Position numbers and translations under genes: made by a program. The notes below the pieces were generated by a model. It worked only from the letters and a program-made list of their open reading frames with translations, ran no database searches and was not told the DNA's origin. This document shows, piece after piece, positions 60,732-64,000 of a stretch of 64,000 bases of DNA. The stretch covers positions 3,175,001 to 3,239,000 of the forward strand of contig NZ_CP043627.1 in NCBI RefSeq assembly GCF_016804325.1, written 5' to 3'. The DNA comes from Methylobacterium aquaticum (GTDB taxonomy: Bacteria > Pseudomonadota > Alphaproteobacteria > Rhizobiales > Beijerinckiaceae). How positions within the stretch are numbered: position 1 is the first letter of the stretch; every line of letters begins with the position of its first letter.

Positions 60732-61196
60732 TCAGCCGACCTCGCTCCAGCCCGAGAATCCGGCGAGCGGTTCCTGGTCGTAGGCCGCCATCAGGGCCCG
60801 CATCGCGCCCTCGTCGCGCAGGCGATCCTCGGCCGCCAGGGCCGCCAGCCCCTCGAAGAAGCCCTCGCGGTGGAGCGCCGGGGTGAAGGTCAGGGTGAAG
60901 CGCACGGGAACGTCACCCCGATTGGCGAAGGCGTGCGGCTCGCCGGGGCGGACCAGGACGAACCCGCCCGGCCCCACGGTCACGTCACGGTCGTTCAGCC
61001 GCAGGGTCAGCGCGCCCTCATGCACCTCGAACGCCTCGGTGAGCCGGGCATGGCGGTGCAGCCCTGCTCCAGGCGAGCGGGCGGCCAGGGTGACGGCGTA
61101 GATGCCGATCGCGTCATCGGTGGCGTCGCTGCGGGCGAGGTAGCGCACCTGCATGCGGCCGATCGTGGCGCCGGTGCCGGGTTCGGGGGCGTCCAT
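60732..61196 (-). CDS. Cupin domain-containing protein
   Basis: A 154-residue beta-barrel protein. GLHRHARLTEAFEVHEGALTL gives the two metal-binding His and the Glu of cupin motif 1, and VRPGEPHAFANRGDVPVRF is motif 2 with its His. A metal site is therefore plausible, but no reaction can be assigned. AGGAG lies ten bases ahead of ATG 61196. It is transcribed toward the RidA gene on the same strand, with 40 bases between, so they may be co-expressed. Confidence 0.85.
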   Translation of the reverse strand: MDAPEPGTGATIGRMQVRYLARSDATDDAIGIYAVTLAARSPGAGLHRHARLTEAFEVHEGALTLRLNDRDVTVGPGGFVLVRPGEPHAFANRGDVPVRFTLTFTPALHREGFFEGLAALAAEDRLRDEGAMRALMAAYDQEPLAGFSGWSEVG

Positions 61197-61236
61197 GGCA
61201 AGCTCCTCGTCAGGTCGGGCCCGGGACAACGCCGAT

Positions 61237-61770
61237 TCAGGGCTTGAGGATGCGGACCAGGGTGACCATGGCTCCAATGATGGCGACGGTCTGCAGGCCG
61301 ACCGCACCGATCATCCACTTGGCAAGTTCGGCCCGAGTCTCCGAGAGCTGCGCCTTGAATTCAGAACGCAGATTTTTCTCCATTCCCTGTAGATCGCTGG
61401 CGAAGGCCTTGTGGTCGGCGCGGAGAGCAGCGAATTCGGTGCGCAGGCTCGTCTCGACCCCTTTTATCTCGGCGCGCAGGTTCGCTTCGACCTCTTTGAT
61501 CTCGGTGCGCAGGCCTGTCTCGACCTCCTTGATCTCAGTACGCAGGCTCGTCTTGACCTCTTTGATCTCGGCACGCAGGCCCGTCTCGACGGCCTTGATG
61601 TCAGCGCGAAGGGCTGCCTCCGACGCTTTGAGGTCCGATTTCGTCGCGAGATCGCCCTGTACCGCATCGGAAATCGCCTCGGCGAAACCTTCCGCCTGAT
61701 CCGGCGACAGCTTCGCCTTGTCACGCAGGGTGCGGGCGAGCTTCAGCGTATCGAAGGCGACGGCGGTCAT
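61237..61770 (-). CDS. Coiled-coil membrane protein (DUF1640/CCDC90-like) with 11-residue repeats
   Basis: A 177-residue protein. The N-terminus MTAVAFDTLKLARTLRDKAK and SPDQAEGFAEAI match the start of DUF1640/CCDC90-type proteins. A long coiled coil follows; residues 61-115 are five copies of an 11-residue repeat of the type VETGLRAEIKE, VKTSLRTEIKE, VETGLRTEIKE, VEANLRAEIKG, VETSLRTEFAA, with matching 33-base DNA repeats at 61426-61590. A C-terminal membrane anchor (KWMIGAVGLQTVAIIGAMVT, about 151-170) ends the protein. ATG 61770 is chosen over 61779. Function is unknown; it may act as a membrane-tethered rod. Confidence 0.8.
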   Translation of the reverse strand: MTAVAFDTLKLARTLRDKAKLSPDQAEGFAEAISDAVQGDLATKSDLKASEAALRADIKAVETGLRAEIKEVKTSLRTEIKEVETGLRTEIKEVEANLRAEIKGVETSLRTEFAALRADHKAFASDLQGMEKNLRSEFKAQLSETRAELAKWMIGAVGLQTVAIIGAMVTLVRILKP

Positions 61771-61849
61771 GCGGAGCATCCGGGCACGCGACCGTGCCGC
61801 AATCGAAGATAGCACCTCGACCGTTTCACCGCCACTCTTCCCCAACGTC

Positions 61850-61883
61850 AAAAAACCCCGCCCGGATCGCTCCGGGCGGGGTT
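61850..61883 (-). terminator. Intrinsic terminator of katA
   Basis: Arms AACCCCGCCCGGA (61854-61866) and TCCGGGCGGGGTT (61871-61883) pair perfectly around a 4-base loop. A run of six A just before it (61850-61855) becomes the T-run on the minus strand. It lies 34 bases after the katA stop codon. Confidence 0.85.
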
Positions 61884-61916
61884 CGCCATTCACTCAAGCC
61901 TTTGAGATCTCAAGCC

Positions 61917-63506
61917 TTACTCGGCCGCGACCTTATGGGCCTGGGTGCCGTCGGTGTAGGTCTCGGCCTTCAGGCGCTGGCCCGGGGCGGCGCGGCCCGG
62001 CAGCGGCGGCAGGGCCTTGGCCTTCTCGAGGTCGATGCCGGCGCCTTCGGCGACGCGGCGGCCGTAATCCTCGTCGGCGTGCCAGAAGTGCCAGACCATC
62101 CGGAGCTGGATCGCCTCGGGGCACTCCTTCATGTCGGCGACCAAGTTGGCGATCAGGTCCTCACGCTCCCAATCCTCGAAGGAGCGGTAGCGTACGCCGG
62201 CCTGGGTGTAGTCGTCCTCGGTGCGGCTGGCCTGGTAGCGGCCGAGCTTGCCCTCGACCGGCTGGTGGTACTCCTTCGCGGGCTTGGGCGCCTCGCGCAG
62301 GCCTTGGGCCAGGGTGCTCGGCTCGTAGTTGATGTGCTTGTTCTCGCCGACGCCGTCAACGTAGAACGTCATCTGGCCGTCTCGCTGGTTGGTGGCTGTC
62401 TTCACGCCCGGAGCCGGCGCGTTGATCGGCAGCTGCAGGTAGTTCGGGCCGACGCGGTAGCGCTGGGTGTCCGAGTAGGACAGGGTGCGCCCCTGGAGCA
62501 TCTTGTCGTCCGAGAAGTCGATCCCGTCGACCAGCACGCCGGTGCCGAAGGCCGACTGCTCTACATCGGCGAAGAAGTTGTCCGGCACCCGGTCGAGCAC
62601 CATGCGGCCGCAGGGCAGCAGCGGGAACTGGTCCACCGGCCACAGCTTGGTGTCGTCGAGCGGATCGAACGACAGGTGATCGTTCGGGCCGTCCGGCATG
62701 ATCTGCACGGCGAATTCCCACTCGGGGAAGTTGCCGGCGGCGATGTTGTCGTACAGGTCCTTGGTCGCGTGGCCGACGTCGCGGCCCTGGATCTCGGCGG
62801 CCTGGGCCGAGGTCAGGTTGCGCACGCCCTGCTTCGGGATCCAGTGGAACTTGCAGAGATGGGCCACGCCCTGGTCGTTGACCAGCTTGTAGGTGTTGAC
62901 GCCCGAGCCTTCCATCTCACGATAATTGGCCGGGATGCCCCAGGGCGACTTCAGGTGGGTCACCATGTGGATCGACTCGGGGTGAGCCGCCACGAAGTCG
63001 AAGAAGCGCCAGGCCTCCTGGCGGTTGGTCACCGGGTCGGGCTTGAAGGCGTGGATCATGTCCGGGAACTTGATCGCGTCCCGGATGAAGAAGACCTTCA
63101 GGTTGTTGCCGACGAGGTCCCAGTTGCCGTCGACGGTCTTGAACTTCACCGCGAAGCCGCGCGGGTCGCGGGCGGTCTCCGGGCTCTCCTTGGCGCCGGC
63201 GACGGTCGAGAAGCGCACGAACATCGGCGTCTTCACGCCGGTCTCGTTGAGGACGCGGGCGCGGGTGTACTTCGAGGCCGGCTCGTCGCCGATCGTGCCG
63301 TAGGCCTCGAAATAGCCGTGGGCGCCGGCGCCGCGGGCATGCACCACGCGCTCGGGGATCCGCTCGCGGTCGAAATGGGTGATCTTCTCGATGAACTGGT
63401 AGTTCTCGAGGGTCGCCGGGCCACGCTCGCCGACCGTGCGCATGCTCTGATTGTCGCGGACCGGATGGCCCTGGCGGGTCGTCAGGATCGGGCGTTGGTC
63501 GCTCAT
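61917..63506 (-). CDS. katA: Catalase (monofunctional, heme, small-subunit type)
   Basis: A 529-residue cytoplasmic enzyme that breaks hydrogen peroxide into water and oxygen. The distal His 56 is in [17 protein letters not shown], the catalytic Asn 128 in [19 protein letters not shown] and the heme-ligating Tyr 344 in [17 protein letters not shown]. The protein is slightly longer than typical small-subunit KatA (about 480-505), with the excess at the C-terminus (after [15 protein letters not shown]). It is divergent from oxyR with an OxyR-like box between, so peroxide induction is expected. Confidence 0.96.
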   Translation of the reverse strand: MSDQRPILTTRQGHPVRDNQSMRTVGERGPATLENYQFIEKITHFDRERIPERVVHARGAGAHGYFEAYGTIGDEPASKYTRARVLNETGVKTPMFVRFSTVAGAKESPETARDPRGFAVKFKTVDGNWDLVGNNLKVFFIRDAIKFPDMIHAFKPDPVTNRQEAWRFFDFVAAHPESIHMVTHLKSPWGIPANYREMEGSGVNTYKLVNDQGVAHLCKFHWIPKQGVRNLTSAQAAEIQGRDVGHATKDLYDNIAAGNFPEWEFAVQIMPDGPNDHLSFDPLDDTKLWPVDQFPLLPCGRMVLDRVPDNFFADVEQSAFGTGVLVDGIDFSDDKMLQGRTLSYSDTQRYRVGPNYLQLPINAPAPGVKTATNQRDGQMTFYVDGVGENKHINYEPSTLAQGLREAPKPAKEYHQPVEGKLGRYQASRTEDDYTQAGVRYRSFEDWEREDLIANLVADMKECPEAIQLRMVWHFWHADEDYGRRVAEGAGIDLEKAKALPPLPGRAAPGQRLKAETYTDGTQAHKVAAE

Positions 63507-63674
63507 GGAAACTCCTCTGGCGTGCAGGCGAAGGGTGCCGTGCGAAGCGGGACCCCGCGCGAGGGACCGCTCACATGGGGTGTCGGACAGCCGGCCAACA
63601 CCCTGGAACTGGTCTGGCTCCAGCGTATGAAGCCTGCGTGACCCGAAAACAAATGCATCGTTGCGAAGTTTCTG

Positions 63675-63689
63675 ATAGGCGCAGCCTAT
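63675..63689 (+). promoter_or_regulatory. OxyR-like binding site overlapping the oxyR start codon
   Basis: ATAGGCGCAGCCTAT is a perfect inverted repeat (ATAGGC-GCA-GCCTAT) matching the OxyR core ATAG-N7-CTAT. It ends within the oxyR start codon (ATG 63688), a position that would block oxyR expression when OxyR binds while the other side faces the divergent katA promoter region. Confidence 0.65.
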
Positions 63690-64000
63690 GAACGTCGCCG
63701 GCCTGTCCCTGCGGGACCTCGAATACGTCGTGGCGGTCGCGGAGGAGGGCCATTTCGGCCGCGCCGCCGAGCGCTGCGCCGTGAGCCAGCCGACCCTGAG
63801 CGTCCAGGTGCGCAAGCTGGAGGAGGCCCTGGGCCTCGTCCTGTTCGAGCGCTCGAACCGCCGGGTGCTGCTCACCCCGAGCGGCCAGGCGGTGGTGCGC
63901 CAGGCCCGCGCCGTGCTGGCGGAGGCCAGAGCGCTGCTGCTGCTCGCGCGGGAAGGCGCCGGTACGGCGCTGCACGGCCGCCTGGTCCTGGCGGCGATCC
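63688..64000 (+). CDS. oxyR: LysR family hydrogen-peroxide regulator OxyR (5' part, cut by window end)
   Basis: 104 residues are visible. The N-terminal LysR helix-turn-helix reads [42 protein letters not shown], with [20 protein letters not shown] following. [20 protein letters not shown] is characteristic of OxyR rather than other LysR proteins. The redox-sensing domain with its two Cys lies outside the window. It is divergent from katA, the classical arrangement, with an OxyR-type palindrome at its start. Confidence 0.88.
   Translation, partial: MNVAGLSLRDLEYVVAVAEEGHFGRAAERCAVSQPTLSVQVRKLEEALGLVLFERSNRRVLLTPSGQAVVRQARAVLAEARALLLLAREGAGTALHGRLVLAAI

Noticed and set aside
61426..61590. 33-base repeats as a CRISPR array
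   Set aside because: The repeats are directly joined with no spacers and code for an 11-residue coiled-coil unit within a gene.

Overview
The window is very GC-rich by eye and reads like the chromosome of an alphaproteobacterium of the Methylobacterium kind (Hyphomicrobiales). This is inference. It rests on the codon usage, a DUF6894-type small protein, a PodJ-like Sel1 protein, OpgC, the ligase-associated DNA-repair module, and several families of GC-rich palindromic intergenic repeats of the sort common in that group. It is mostly core-genome sequence. I see no insertion sequence, prophage, plasmid origin or CRISPR array.

Layout. 1-2.7 kb: end of an unknown gene, a small protein, a stand-alone response regulator, tRNA-Ser(GGA), a gene-poor patch with a frameshifted DUF6894 gene, and a secreted protein. 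2.7-9.6 kb (minus strand): a dipeptide/oligopeptide ABC transporter operon ending in a D-aminoacylase-like amidohydrolase. 9.9-12.6 kb: a PilZ-like protein, a broken membrane protein with a DUF421 partner, and an HCCA-isomerase family protein. 12.7-19.7 kb: argG, an acidic protein, DUF4424, mtgA, a polyprenyl synthase, leuB and a LOG-family gene. 20-24.5 kb: a solute-binding protein, a broken FUSC transporter, a LysE exporter and two stress/envelope proteins. 24.9-29.3 kb: flhA, an oxidoreductase and a gamma-carbonic anhydrase. 30-37.5 kb (minus): an SGNH hydrolase with OpgC, a lipoprotein with an S10 peptidase, holC, the methylmalonyl-CoA mutase small subunit and uppP. 37.9-44.6 kb (plus): GST, queG, an epimerase-like protein, arfB (opposite strand), and the DEXH helicase-pdeM repair pair. 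44.9-50.9 kb (minus): TauE exporter, TIGR02186, DUF3429 and a large PodJ-like protein. 51.5-58.2 kb (plus): a MerR regulator followed by acyl-CoA dehydrogenase, thiolase, a DUF2059 protein and the bifunctional FadB-type enzyme, a beta-oxidation cluster. 58.5-64 kb: a lipid kinase, a phosphoesterase, RidA, a cupin, a coiled-coil membrane protein, and katA divergent from oxyR with an OxyR-like box.

Two patterns cut across the genes. First, at least eight genes carry a frameshift repaired by adding one base to a run of four to six G or C: DUF6894, the dppD-type ATPase, the 10.9 kb membrane protein, FUSC, the DEXH helicase, DUF3429, TIGR02186 and the PodJ-like gene. queG may be a ninth. A shared direction and context argues for systematic homopolymer under-calling in the assembly rather than real gene decay. 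Second, a ~120-bp palindromic repeat is present in five copies, and three other hairpin repeat families fill most of the remaining intergenic gaps. One copy sits inside the peptide-transporter operon.

I did not find a clear undescribed defence or biosynthetic system. The most interesting leads are the repeat families, the operator-like palindromes ahead of the fatty-acid and oxyR genes, and the SGNH-OpgC pair.
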